A stretch of 64,000 bases of DNA from Arthrobacter sp. HY1533 (lineage in GTDB: Bacteria; Actinomycetota; Actinomycetes; Actinomycetales; Micrococcaceae), in NCBI RefSeq assembly GCF_027568515.1, contig NZ_JANKZF010000018.1:1-64000 (forward strand), given 5' to 3'. The translations under genes were made by a program, and so were the position numbers. The notes under the pieces are model-generated. The model had not been told where the DNA came from. It ran no database searches and saw nothing but the letters and a program-made list of their open reading frames with translations. This document shows, in pieces, positions 53,190 through 62,201 of the stretch (position 1 is its first letter; every line of letters starts with the position of its first letter).

Positions 53190-53806
53190 AAAAGGCCCTT
53201 CGTGGAAGGAATGCCGGAGACGCGGGGATCCGGCTCGACGGCGGAGCGCAGGGCGCGGGCAAAGGCCTTGAACTGGGCCTCAACGATGTGGTGCGGGTCC
53301 CGGCCGGCAATGACGGTCATGTGCAGGCAGATCTGTGCGTGCAGCGTGATGGCCTCGAAGACGTGGCGGGTCAGGGAGCCGGTGAAGTGCCCCCCTATCA
53401 GGTGGTATTCCTGGCCGGCAGGCTCGCCGCCATGCACCAGGTAGGGACGGCCTGAGACGTCCACCACGGCATTGGCAAGGGCCTCATCCAGCGGCACGGT
53501 GGCTTCGCCGAAGCGGCGGATGCCGGCCTTGTTGCCCAGCGCTGTCTTGAGGCATTCGCCCAGCGAGATGGCGACGTCCTCCACTGTGTGGTGGGCGTCA
53601 ATGTGGGTGTCGCCGGTGGCCTTGATGTTCATGTCGATCAGGGAGTGCTTGGACAGGGCCGTGAGCATGTGGTCGTAGAACGGCACGGAGGTGTCGATGG
53701 TTGACACGCCGGTGCCGTCGAGGTTGATCTCCACCATGACGCTGGATTCGCTCGTGGCCCGCTCCAAACGGGCTGTTCGTCCCTGGCCGGGAGTGCTCTC
53801 AGTCAT
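53186..53806 (-). CDS. hisB: Imidazoleglycerol-phosphate dehydratase
   Basis: Removes water from IGP to give imidazole acetol phosphate. It has 206 residues with the two manganese-binding repeats DAHHTVED and DPHHIVEA. It is monofunctional, without the phosphatase domain of E. coli HisB. AAGGAC precedes the ATG. It lies between hisC (180-bp gap) and hisH (overlap). Confidence 0.97.
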   Translation of the reverse strand: MTESTPGQGRTARLERATSESSVMVEINLDGTGVSTIDTSVPFYDHMLTALSKHSLIDMNIKATGDTHIDAHHTVEDVAISLGECLKTALGNKAGIRRFGEATVPLDEALANAVVDVSGRPYLVHGGEPAGQEYHLIGGHFTGSLTRHVFEAITLHAQICLHMTVIAGRDPHHIVEAQFKAFARALRSAVEPDPRVSGIPSTKGLL

Positions 53807-53986
53807 TGCCGCTGTCCTTCGAATTGTGTGTCCGCCCGGACCACTGCAGGGCAGGGGCGGGCACGCGAACGGTCCATTGTGATTACCACCAGTTTAGGAG
53901 GCTGGGCATGGATATGCCCAAACCGTCCCGGGGCCGGAGGTGTGGCCCCTGAGTTGCCCCTGACGACGACGCCGCCCCCTGGGGCG

Positions 53987-55084
53987 TCAGGCGGAGAGGA
54001 TGGCGCGCAGGCCCGTGAGGAACGCACTGGTTTCGGCTTCCGTGCCCGCCGTGACGCGCAGGTGTCCGGGGATGCCGACGTCGCGGATGAGCACACCTTT
54101 GCTAAGCAGCGATTCCCAGACGGCGTGGGGGTTCTCCAGCCCACCGAAGAACACAAAGTTGGAGTCGGAGGGGGCAGGCGTGAGTCCGAGCCCGGTGAGC
54201 TCGTTGACGATCCGGTCGCGCTGCACCTTGATTTGCTCCACATTGGCCAGCAGGGAGACCGAGTTGCGCAGCGCGGCAACGGCCGTGGCCTGGGTGATGG
54301 CGGAGAGGTGGTACGGGAGCCGGACCAGGCGCAGGGCGTCGGTGACCTCGGGGGCGGCGGCCAGGTAGCCGAGCCGCGCGCCGGCCAGAGCGAAGGCCTT
54401 GCTCATGGTGCGTGAGACCACCAGCCGCGGCCTGCCCTCAAGGAGGCTCAGGGCGCTGGGGGTTCCGGTGTGGGCAAACTCGGCGTAGGCCTCGTCCACG
54501 ATGATGATGGCCTGTGATGCTTCGCCGGCCTCGTAGACTGCCTCCACAACATCCAGGCCCAGGGCGGTGCCCGTGGGGTTGTTGGGTGAGCAGAGGAACA
54601 CGATGTTGGGCGCCTGCTCGCGGACCTGGGCTGCTGCCGATTCGGCCGAAAGGCTGTAGTCGTCGGCGCGTACTCCGGCGACGTAGCCGCTTCCGGTGCC
54701 GCTGGCGAGCAGGGGGTACATGGAGTATGTGGGAGGGAAGCCCATGACCCGGCGGCCCGGGCCGCCGAATGCCTGCAGGACTTGCTGCAGGACCTCGTTG
54801 GAGCCGTTGGCGGCCCACAGGTTCTCTTCGGTCAGGCCGTGGCCCAGGTACGCCGCCAGTTCCTGGCGCAACACGGTGAATTCGCGGTCCGGGTAGCGGT
54901 TGAGGCCATCCAGTTCGGCGGCAACGGCGGCCAGGATGGCGTCGCGGGCATCCGCCGGGACGCCGAAGGTGTTTTCGTTGACGTTCAGGAGCACCGGGAC
55001 GTCCAGCTGGGGGGCGCCGTAGGGGTGCAGGCCGCGCAGGTCGTCACGGAGCGGCAATTGGGCTAAACGTTCAAACTGGTCCAT
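53987..55084 (-). CDS. hisC: Histidinol-phosphate aminotransferase
   Basis: PLP enzyme, fold type I, 365 residues. The Schiff-base lysine is in SRTMSKAFALAGARLGY; CSPNNPTGTAL and DEAYAEF are the aspartate-aminotransferase-type motifs. It is the first his gene in the run. Its upstream neighbour is the LysM gene rather than hisD. Arms CCTGACG/CGTCAGG (53959-53965, 53985-53991) overlap its stop codon and may form a weak terminator or pause. Confidence 0.95.
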   Translation of the reverse strand: MDQFERLAQLPLRDDLRGLHPYGAPQLDVPVLLNVNENTFGVPADARDAILAAVAAELDGLNRYPDREFTVLRQELAAYLGHGLTEENLWAANGSNEVLQQVLQAFGGPGRRVMGFPPTYSMYPLLASGTGSGYVAGVRADDYSLSAESAAAQVREQAPNIVFLCSPNNPTGTALGLDVVEAVYEAGEASQAIIIVDEAYAEFAHTGTPSALSLLEGRPRLVVSRTMSKAFALAGARLGYLAAAPEVTDALRLVRLPYHLSAITQATAVAALRNSVSLLANVEQIKVQRDRIVNELTGLGLTPAPSDSNFVFFGGLENPHAVWESLLSKGVLIRDVGIPGHLRVTAGTEAETSAFLTGLRAILSA

Positions 55085-55156
55085 GGCACCAGCTTAAATG
55101 CTGCCCGGGGCAAAGTCCGAAACCGTTACAGCATTCGGACACCCCCGCCTGCGCCG

Positions 55157-55606
55157 CTACTTGCGGAGGGGGATGTACAGGCGCTGGCCGGCCTGCAGCA
55201 CGCCGCTGCCGAGGTCGTTCAGTGCCACGATGTCGCGCACCACGTCGCGGACGTCGCGGGTGGGGTCGGCCGCCCCTGCGATGCTGAACAGGCTGTCGCC
55301 CTGCAGCACGGTCACGGCTGCTGCATAGTCGTCCATGTCGATGGGTGCGTACGACGCCGAGGCCTGGGCCGGTGAGGCCACCGAGCCGAGCACAATGGCC
55401 AGTGCGGCGAACAGCATGACGGCCGCAACCGCCAGGGCCGGCAGGCCAAGGAGAATAAAACGGCCGCGCCGGGTGAGCTGCATCCGGCCGGTTCCTGCGG
55501 TGGCCGGGCGGGCCGCTGCCCCCTGCGCCACTGCGGCCGGGCTGCGGAAAACGCCGCCGGCGGGCCGCACATCAAAGTGTCCTGCGTTCATGGCTGCTGC
55601 ATTCAT
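55157..55606 (-). CDS. LysM membrane protein, SOS cell-division inhibitor-like (ChiZ/YneA/DivS type)
   Basis: A 149-residue protein: cytosolic N-terminus, one transmembrane helix (FILLGLPALAVAAVMLFAALAIVLG, ~50-74), and an external LysM domain (VTVLQGDSLFSIAGAAD...VALNDLGSGVLQAGQRLYIP). It is divergent from lexA with SOS boxes between them, exactly the setting of Rv2719c/ChiZ in mycobacteria and divS in Corynebacterium. The role in blocking division during DNA damage is inferred from architecture and position. The transcript would start beyond 55607. Confidence 0.85.
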   Translation of the reverse strand: MNAAAMNAGHFDVRPAGGVFRSPAAVAQGAAARPATAGTGRMQLTRRGRFILLGLPALAVAAVMLFAALAIVLGSVASPAQASASYAPIDMDDYAAAVTVLQGDSLFSIAGAADPTRDVRDVVRDIVALNDLGSGVLQAGQRLYIPLRK

Positions 55607-55685
55607 GACTTCTGGTCCTTTCGCCGTGGATAACGATCCAGGCCAACTGCACCGCTCGGATCATAGTTCCATGCTTCACATCTTC

Positions 55686-55705
55686 GATAGAACGTATGTT
55701 CTATC
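55686..55705. promoter_or_regulatory. LexA (SOS) box 1
   Basis: GATAGAACGTATGTTCTATC has perfect 8-bp arms around GTAT and contains the GAACnnnnGTTC LexA core used in actinobacteria. It lies 80 bp upstream of the LysM start, in the divergent lexA promoter region. Confidence 0.85.
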
Positions 55706-55755
55706 TTTCTACTAGAACAGTTTTAGCACCTATGCACGACACTTGCCAAGACTAA

Positions 55756-55772
55756 ATAGAACAAATGTTTGA
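55756..55772. promoter_or_regulatory. lexA: LexA (SOS) box 2
   Basis: ATAGAACAAATGTTTGA has one perfect half-site (GAAC) and one degenerate (GTTT). It lies nearer lexA, consistent with a second operator for autoregulation. Confidence 0.6.
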
Positions 55773-55880
55773 AATCGGTGCCTGTGTGGCTTAAACTTGA
55801 GAAACAAGGATTGGCCCCACAAGCAGTCCACCAGCAGGCACTGACATTGTTCAGGGCAGCCACGAAAGGAACCCGGAACC

Positions 55881-56624
55881 ATGGCGCTTCCAGAACCACC
55901 GCACCGCATTCCCCAGGCGCCCAGCCGCGCCGGCATGAAGGGCCTGACCGTGCGGCAGAAGAAGATCCTCGAGTGCATCCAGCGCTCCATCGCCGACAAG
56001 GGCTACCCGCCCTCGATGCGAGAAATTGGGGACTCGGTGGGACTGGCCAGCCTGTCCAGTGTCACGCACCAGCTGACCCAGCTGGAACGCCACGGATACC
56101 TGCGGCGGGACCCCAAGCGGCCCCGCGCCATGGAGGTCCTGATTCCGCTGGTCCTGGACAACGGCAAGGTGGAGATTGAGGGCGTGTCCGCCCCTGCCCA
56201 GCTGCGCAGCTCCAACGGGCTGAACTTTGCCGAGCTCAGCAGCTCCTCCGACACCGCATTTGTGCCGCTCGTGGGGCGAATTGCCGCGGGCGGCCCCATC
56301 CTGGCCGACCAGTCGGTGGATGACATCATGCCGCTGCCGCGCCAGATTGTGGGCAGCGGCGAGCTGTTCATGCTCAAGGTCCATGGTGATTCCATGATCG
56401 ATGCGGCCATCTGCGACGGCGACTGGGTGGTGGTCCGCCAGCAGGCCACGGCCAACAACGGCGACATCGTCGCGGCACTGCTCGAGGACGAGGCCACTGT
56501 CAAGACGTTCCGCCAGCGCGACGGCCACACATGGCTGCTGCCGCAAAACACGCGCTACGAGCCCATCCTGGGCGACCACGCCACCATCATGGGCAAGGTC
56601 GTCTCGGTGCTGCGCAGCCTGTAG
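55881..56624 (+). CDS. lexA: LexA repressor
   Basis: SOS repressor, 247 residues. The winged helix ([15 protein letters not shown]...[20 protein letters not shown], ~22-62) is followed by a linker and the S24 peptidase domain. The self-cleavage site is Ala136-Gly137 (GRIAAGGP); the catalytic dyad is Ser171 (HGDSMID) and Lys208. Two LexA boxes upstream allow autoregulation and control of the LysM gene. The ORF is followed by a strong bidirectional terminator. Confidence 0.98.
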   Translation: MALPEPPHRIPQAPSRAGMKGLTVRQKKILECIQRSIADKGYPPSMREIGDSVGLASLSSVTHQLTQLERHGYLRRDPKRPRAMEVLIPLVLDNGKVEIEGVSAPAQLRSSNGLNFAELSSSSDTAFVPLVGRIAAGGPILADQSVDDIMPLPRQIVGSGELFMLKVHGDSMIDAAICDGDWVVVRQQATANNGDIVAALLEDEATVKTFRQRDGHTWLLPQNTRYEPILGDHATIMGKVVSVLRSL

Positions 56625-56636
56625 CGGCACACGGAT

Positions 56637-56690
56637 ACACAAAAAGGGGCAGGGCCCGGCATTGATGCCGGGCCCTGCCCCTTTTTGTGT
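56637..56690. terminator. Bidirectional terminator between lexA and dinG
   Basis: A ~26-bp near-perfect stem whose base is AAAAAGGGGC / GCCCCTTTTT, giving a run of U in both directions. It serves lexA (plus) and the DinG-like gene (minus). Confidence 0.92.
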
Positions 56691-56694
56691 GTGC

Positions 56695-58722
56695 CTACTT
56701 GCCCGAAAGCCTGCTGAGCGCGGACAGTGCCACGGCCCTGTCCTTGGTGGACCAGAACGGCGGGAGCGCCGCACGCAGGAATCCGCCGTAGCTGGCGTTG
56801 GCGAGGCGGGAGTCCAGGACGGCCACCACTCCCCTGTCGCTGCTGGAGCGGATCAGCCGGCCCACGCCCTGGGCCAGGCGCACGGCGGCGTGTGTTGCCG
56901 AGATGGCAATGAAGCCGTCCCCGCCACTTTGGGCCACGGCCCGGGCCCGGGCCGTGACCAGTGGATCGTCCGGGCGGGGGAAGGGGATCCTGTCGATGAC
57001 CACTAGCCGGCAGGAGGCGCCCTGGACGTCTACACCCTGCCACAGGGACATGGTGCCGAACAGGCAGGTGTCCGGTTCGTCGGCGAACTCCTTGATGAGC
57101 CCGGACATGGACGAGTCGCCCTGGCACAGGATCTTGACCTTGAGGGTCTTGCGCAGCTTGGCTGCCGCATCCTCCGCGGCCCGGCGGGATGAGAACAGTG
57201 CCAGTGTTCCGCCACCCGCGGCGGTGATGAGGGCGGCCAGTTCATCCAGCTGCTCGGGCGAGGTGCCGAAGCCCGGCTTTTGCAGGTGCGCAGCCACGTA
57301 CAGCATGCCCTGCTTGGGGTAGTCGAAGGGGGATCCGACGTCGGCCCCCGTCCACTTGGGTGCGCTGGGGCCCAGCAGGCCGAGCCCGCCGGCGGTGGCC
57401 TGGAACGACTCGCCGATGGCCAGGGTGGCCGAGGTGAGCACCACTGTGCGGTCAGCAAAGAGCCCCTCGCGCAGTTTCATGGCCACGCTCAGCGGGGCGA
57501 TGTTGATGACGGCGGGCTCGCTGTCGTCGGCCTTCTGGTAGCCCTTGCCGGGGGCAAAGGTGCCGGGGCGGGAGGCCCACACAACCTCGCCCTCATCGTT
57601 GGCACCCAGCAGCCGTTCGCACAGGTCGAAGACCAGGTTCAGGCGTGAGCGGGCGATCGAGCGGCCGCCGTCCACGGCCGCGTTGCCGTCGGGCTTGGAA
57701 TCGGACAGGGCCGCGCGTGCGGCGTCGCGCACCTGTTCAACGGCCTGGGACTGGGTGTCGTTGAGCCCGTTGGGCATGAGCCCTTCCGGGGTTCCGGCCA
57801 GGGCCAGGTCAAGGGCTGCGGCGCCACCCTGGAGGGCGTCAACCGGAACACCTGTGTGCTTGCGGGTGCTGGAGGCTGCGGCCTGGACCATTTGCACCGA
57901 CAGCTGTCCTGAGACGGCACCGGTCACCCGGTCCTGCAGTTCATGGGCCTCGTCAACCACCACAACGTCATAGTCGGGGAGCACGGCAATGCCCTCGAAG
58001 GCGCTGATGGCCAGCATGGCGTGGTTGGTCACCACGATGTCGGCCTCGGCGCCTCGTGCGCGGGCCAGCTCGGAGAAGCATTCGGTGGCCAGGGGGCACT
58101 TTTGGGCACCCAGGCACTCCATGGAGGTGACCGAGACCTGCCGCCAGGCACGGTCCGTCACGCCGGGGACCAGTTCGTCGCGGTCCCCCGTTTCCGTGTC
58201 CTGTGCCCAGTCGCGGAGCCGAACGACTTCCTTGCCCAGCTGGGAGGTGGGGCCGGTGCCCGCCCCGGGCAGGTGGGCGACGCTCGTGTCCTCACCCAGA
58301 GAGAAGAGCGCTCCCTCCCCCGTGTCTTCCGTGGGGAAGCCGCCGCCGAGCTTTTGCTTGCAGACGTAGTTGCTGCGGCCCTTGACCAGGGCCACCTCAA
58401 TGTGCCTCGGCAACACCGGTTCCAGGGCAGCCAAGAGGCGCGGCACGTCCCGGCCCACAATCTGCGCCTGCAGGGCCAGCGTTGCCGTGGCCACGACGGC
58501 GGGCTTGTCGCTCGTGAGCGCGTTGACTATCAGCGGAATCAGGTAGGCCAGTGACTTGCCCGTGCCGGTGCCGGCCTGGACCAGCAGGTGGTCGCCGGTT
58601 TCGATGGCCTCAACCACGCGCCGGACCATTTCATGCTGCCCGTCGCGGCGCTGGCCACCCATGGCCTCCACGGCACGGTCCAGCAGTTCCAGTGCCTGGG
58701 TGGTAAGTTCACGCTCAGTCAT
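56695..58722 (-). CDS. dinG: DinG-like ATP-dependent DNA helicase
   Basis: A 675-residue XPD/DinG-type superfamily 2 helicase. Walker A AGTGTGKS lies near residue 50 and the DEAH box in VVVDEAHE. Four iron-sulphur cysteines lie in between (YVCKQK...MECLGAQKCPLATEC). The C-terminal motif VI-like stretch is AQGVGRLIRSSSDRG. It probably resolves R-loops or D-loops. The ATG at 58722 overlaps the hflX end by 8 bp; no LexA box lies in front of it, so despite its name it is unlikely to be a direct SOS gene here. Confidence 0.92.
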   Translation of the reverse strand: MTERELTTQALELLDRAVEAMGGQRRDGQHEMVRRVVEAIETGDHLLVQAGTGTGKSLAYLIPLIVNALTSDKPAVVATATLALQAQIVGRDVPRLLAALEPVLPRHIEVALVKGRSNYVCKQKLGGGFPTEDTGEGALFSLGEDTSVAHLPGAGTGPTSQLGKEVVRLRDWAQDTETGDRDELVPGVTDRAWRQVSVTSMECLGAQKCPLATECFSELARARGAEADIVVTNHAMLAISAFEGIAVLPDYDVVVVDEAHELQDRVTGAVSGQLSVQMVQAAASSTRKHTGVPVDALQGGAAALDLALAGTPEGLMPNGLNDTQSQAVEQVRDAARAALSDSKPDGNAAVDGGRSIARSRLNLVFDLCERLLGANDEGEVVWASRPGTFAPGKGYQKADDSEPAVINIAPLSVAMKLREGLFADRTVVLTSATLAIGESFQATAGGLGLLGPSAPKWTGADVGSPFDYPKQGMLYVAAHLQKPGFGTSPEQLDELAALITAAGGGTLALFSSRRAAEDAAAKLRKTLKVKILCQGDSSMSGLIKEFADEPDTCLFGTMSLWQGVDVQGASCRLVVIDRIPFPRPDDPLVTARARAVAQSGGDGFIAISATHAAVRLAQGVGRLIRSSSDRGVVAVLDSRLANASYGGFLRAALPPFWSTKDRAVALSALSRLSGK

Positions 58723-60382
58723 GCTGGATGAACGGCTCCACTTCGGCTGCGAGGTCTTCCCGGACCCGGACCTCGGCCAGCGTGCCGTGCTCACCATGTT
58801 CCAGGCTGATGATTTCAGCGTCGTTGCCGTGCAGCTTGTTCAGCAAGTCGCCGCGGTCGTAGGGAACCAGCAGCTTCAGCGTGACGCTGGGGTGCGGGAT
58901 GCCTTCACGGATGGCCTCGAGCAGTTCCTCGATGCCCAGCCCGGTGCGGGCGGAGACCACCACAGTGCGCGGCTCGCGCTGGCGCAGCCGCTCGACGACG
59001 AAGGGGTCGGCGATGTCGGCCTTGTTCAGGATGATGATTTCCGGGATCTGCAGGGCCCCGACCTCACCAAACACGGTCCGGACGGCGGCAATCTGCCCCT
59101 CGGGGTCGGGGTGGGAGGCGTCCACAATGTGCAGGATCAAATCGGCATCCGCCACCTCCTCCAGCGTTGAGCGGAAGGCCTCGACGAGCTGGGTGGGCAG
59201 GAAACGCACAAAGCCCACGGTGTCCACGAGCGTGTAGCCCAGGCCGTCGGAGGTCTCGGTCTTGCGCACGGTGGGATCCAGCGTGGCGAACAGTGCGTTC
59301 TCCACCAGCACGCCGGCGTCGGTCAGGCGGTTCAGCAGCGAGGACTTGCCGGCGTTCGTGTATCCGGCAATGGCCACCGAGGGCACGCTGTTGCGCTTGC
59401 GGTTGGCCCGCTTGGTTTCGCGGGCAGGGCGCATGGCGGCAATCTCGCGGCGCAGCTTGGCCATGCGGGTGCGGATCTTGCGCCGGTCCAGTTCCATCTT
59501 CGTTTCACCGGGACCACGCGAGCCGATGCCGCCGCCGGCAGCACCGACGCGGCCGCCGGCCTGGCGGGACATGGACTCGCCCCAGCCGCGCAGTCGCGGC
59601 AGGAGGTATTCCATCTGGGCCAGTTCCACCTGTGCCCGGCCCTCACGGGACTGGGCGTGCTGGGCAAAGATGTCCAGGATCAGGGCCGTGCGGTCAATGA
59701 CCTTGACCTTGACGACTTCCTCCAGGGTGCGGCGCTGCGAAGGGGCAAGGTCGCCGTCGATGATGACGGTGTCGGCGCCGGTGGCGTGGACAATGTCCTT
59801 GAGTTCCTGGGCCTTGCCCTGGCCCAGGTAGGTGGCGGGGTCCGGCTTGGCACGGCGCTGGACCAGGCCGTCAAGGACCTCGGAGCCGGCGGTCTCGGCC
59901 AGCGCAGCCAGTTCGCGCAGGGAGTTTTCGGCATCCGCCATGGTGCCCTGGGACCACAGGCCGGCCAGGACAACGCGCTCCAGGCGCAGCTGGCGGTACT
60001 CAACCTCGGTGACGTCCTCGAGTTCCGTGGAAAGGCTGGCCTGGCCCTGGCGCCGCAGGGCGTTTCGGTCGGCAAGATCTGACTGGTCACCGTCGAAGCG
60101 GCTGTGCTGGAAGTCCAGCGCGGACACGGCCTGCGCGGTTCCGGCCAGCGGCCGTCCGGACGGCGTGCCGCCGTGCGGGTCCTGTGCCTCGATGTCGCTG
60201 TCGGTGCGGGCGGCCCGGCCGGCTGCCGCATCCTTGGCCAGGATGCGGTCGATCACGGCCTCAATTTCGGCGGCGGACAGCTCCTGGCCCGGCTCTTCCG
60301 TGCCGTGGTCCGATGTTCCGTGGCTGCCGTGCGCAGGCAGCGTGTTGTCGTCGGAACTGTTGTGTGCAGGTGCGTTGGACAT
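58715..60382 (-). CDS. hflX: GTPase HflX
   Basis: Ribosome-splitting GTPase, 555 residues. A ~90-residue acidic extension precedes the HflX domain (~125-300, SQRRTLEEVVKVKVIDRTALILDIFAQHA) with the Gly-rich hinge GAAGGGIGSRGPGETK. The G domain follows: GYTNAGKSS (G1), DTVGFV (G3), NKAD (G4). AGGAG is four bases from the ATG; the longer frame to 60436 was rejected. Actinobacterial HflX rescues stalled ribosomes and can mediate macrolide resistance. Confidence 0.95.
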   Translation of the reverse strand: MSNAPAHNSSDDNTLPAHGSHGTSDHGTEEPGQELSAAEIEAVIDRILAKDAAAGRAARTDSDIEAQDPHGGTPSGRPLAGTAQAVSALDFQHSRFDGDQSDLADRNALRRQGQASLSTELEDVTEVEYRQLRLERVVLAGLWSQGTMADAENSLRELAALAETAGSEVLDGLVQRRAKPDPATYLGQGKAQELKDIVHATGADTVIIDGDLAPSQRRTLEEVVKVKVIDRTALILDIFAQHAQSREGRAQVELAQMEYLLPRLRGWGESMSRQAGGRVGAAGGGIGSRGPGETKMELDRRKIRTRMAKLRREIAAMRPARETKRANRKRNSVPSVAIAGYTNAGKSSLLNRLTDAGVLVENALFATLDPTVRKTETSDGLGYTLVDTVGFVRFLPTQLVEAFRSTLEEVADADLILHIVDASHPDPEGQIAAVRTVFGEVGALQIPEIIILNKADIADPFVVERLRQREPRTVVVSARTGLGIEELLEAIREGIPHPSVTLKLLVPYDRGDLLNKLHGNDAEIISLEHGEHGTLAEVRVREDLAAEVEPFIQHD

Positions 60383-60540
60383 GTTCTCCTTATAGGCGCT
60401 TGCTTCAATCGTAGTCCGGCCCGCCCACACGCACACCTTTGGCGCCCCTTTCCTGTGGATAATTCACTTTCGGCGGCTCCGGCGCAGGGCCGGGCGGCAC
60501 AGGCCGGCACACTTCCGGCCCCGGTCTTGGGCATGCCGAG

Positions 60541-60570
60541 TTACACATCGGGGCAATTGCGCACTAATCT
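60541..60570 (+). promoter_or_regulatory. Probable promoter of the RsmC-like gene
   Basis: -35 TTACAC (60541-60546) and -10 TAATCT (60565-60570) with an 18-nt spacer. The expected start of transcription (60577-60580) coincides with the second ATG, suggesting a leaderless mRNA. Confidence 0.5.
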
Positions 60571-60579
60571 GGCATGACT

Positions 60580-61209
60580 ATGGGTGCAGATCATTACTTC
60601 AGTTCACAACCGTCCACGCCGATGAAGCGCCGCCCGCTCAGCGTGGTTCTGGCCGGCGAGGAGCGAAGCCTCCAGACGGCCGGGGGCATCTTCAGCCCCG
60701 ACGGCGTTGACAAGGGCACCACCATCCTGCTCAACGAGGCTCCCCTGCCCGCCGCGGAGGGAAATTTGCTCGACATTGGCTGCGGCTGGGGCCCGATCGC
60801 CCTGAGCCTTGCCCTGCACTCCCCCGCGGCCACCGTCTACGCCGTGGACGTCAATGAGCGTTCCATCGAGCTCACGCGCGAGAACGCCGCGGCGCTCGGC
60901 CTGGGCAATGTGCATGCCTCAACGCCGGAGGACGTCGACCCTGACGTGCGCTTCGACACCATCTGGTCCAACCCGCCCATCCGGGTGGGCAAGGAAGAAC
61001 TGCACTCGATCCTGCTCATGTGGCTGCCCCGCCTGGCCCACAACGGCAGCGCCTACCTTGTGGTGCAAAAGAACCTGGGTTCGGACTCGCTGCAGCGTTG
61101 GATTGCGGCCGAGCTGGGCGAACGGTTCCCCGAGGCCGGCTTCACGGTTGTCCGCCACTCGACGAACAAGGCGTTCCGGATCCTGCACGTCACCCGCACC
61201 AAGCCCTAG
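60580..61209 (+). CDS. RsmC-like class I SAM methyltransferase
   Basis: A 209-residue MTS-domain methyltransferase. SAM motif I is LLDIGCGWGPIAL and motif IV is IWSNPPIRVGK, the NPP[IFY] signature of base N-methylation. It resembles the C-terminal half of RsmC (16S rRNA m2G1207). The ATG at 60580 is preferred over 60574 because the putative -10 would place transcription start at it. Its 3' end overlaps dapF by 4 bp. Confidence 0.85.
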   Translation: MGADHYFSSQPSTPMKRRPLSVVLAGEERSLQTAGGIFSPDGVDKGTTILLNEAPLPAAEGNLLDIGCGWGPIALSLALHSPAATVYAVDVNERSIELTRENAAALGLGNVHASTPEDVDPDVRFDTIWSNPPIRVGKEELHSILLMWLPRLAHNGSAYLVVQKNLGSDSLQRWIAAELGERFPEAGFTVVRHSTNKAFRILHVTRTKP

Positions 61210-62126
61210 GCCAGCACGCCCTCGGCGACAATCACGGCCGGCCCGCTGAGCTCAACATGCTCGCGGCCACCGGCTCCGGGGAAGAAGCGTACGCCAACTA
61301 CCCCGCCGGGAACGGCCACGGCCCAGTCGTTGGGTGCCCCGGCACCGGCCCAGAAGCGGGTTGCGGCGGCCGCCGCGCAGGCGCCCGTGCCGCACGACAG
61401 GGTCTCCCCCACGCCGCGTTCGTGGACGCGCATGCTGATGTGCCCGACGTCGTCCACCACGAGCGGCTCGGCGGGCACGGCGAATTCCACATTGGTGCCG
61501 TGCGGCGGCAGCGGGGTGACGGCCGGGGCGGTGGTGAGGTTCGTGCCGGCAAGTTCCTCAAGGTTGGCCAGCGCCACCACTGTGTGCGGGTTGCCCATGG
61601 TGATGGACACTGCCGGCCGCGCCACCTCAAGCCCTGCCGCCTCGACGAGGGAGTCGCTGCCGCTTTCCGTGGCTTCCTGCGGGTGGATGAACGCCCAGGG
61701 GCCCATGTCGACGCGGTAGCCGTCCGCTGTGCGGGCAACCACCTTGACGCCGCCGCGGGTGCCGATGGCGAGCTCCTGGCCGGCGTCAAGGGAAACAAGT
61801 CCCTGGGTGACCAGGAAGTGCACGAACACCCGCACGCCGTTGCCGCACATTTCCGAGAGGGAGCCGTCGGAGTTGTAGTAGTCCATGAACCATTCCGCGC
61901 CAGGGTTCTCCTCAAGCACGGCCGTGCCCTCGGGCAGGTGGCGGGAGGGTACGGCGCGGATCAGGCCGTCGCCGCCAATGCCGCGGCGGCGGTCGCACAG
62001 GCCGGCAACCTGCTCCGGCGACAGCCCGCGGACACCTTCCGGATCCGCCAGCAGGACAAAGTCGTTGCCGGTGCCATGGCCTTTGGAAAAGCGCATGCCT
62101 GTCAGGGAAGGTGTGCCATAAGTCAT
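61206..62126 (-). CDS. dapF: Diaminopimelate epimerase
   Basis: Converts LL- to meso-diaminopimelate for lysine and peptidoglycan. It has 306 residues with the two catalytic cysteines in SEMCGNGVR and LSCGTGACA. KGHGTGNDFVLL at the N-terminus is the usual signature. The adjacent genes miaA and miaB lie upstream in the same direction with a 75-bp gap, so co-transcription is possible. Confidence 0.97.
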   Translation of the reverse strand: MTYGTPSLTGMRFSKGHGTGNDFVLLADPEGVRGLSPEQVAGLCDRRRGIGGDGLIRAVPSRHLPEGTAVLEENPGAEWFMDYYNSDGSLSEMCGNGVRVFVHFLVTQGLVSLDAGQELAIGTRGGVKVVARTADGYRVDMGPWAFIHPQEATESGSDSLVEAAGLEVARPAVSITMGNPHTVVALANLEELAGTNLTTAPAVTPLPPHGTNVEFAVPAEPLVVDDVGHISMRVHERGVGETLSCGTGACAAAAATRFWAGAGAPNDWAVAVPGGVVGVRFFPGAGGREHVELSGPAVIVAEGVLA

Positions 62127-62201
62127 GCATCAATGCTAAGGCACGCCACGCACGACGCCGGCACCGGGCTGCCCCGTCCGGCCCGCCTGCGCGGGGCCTG
62201 C

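Noticed and set aside
56695-58722. dinG as a direct SOS gene because of its name and closeness to lexA
   Set aside because: It is transcribed behind hflX with an 8-bp overlap, no LexA box lies upstream of it, and a strong terminator separates it from lexA.
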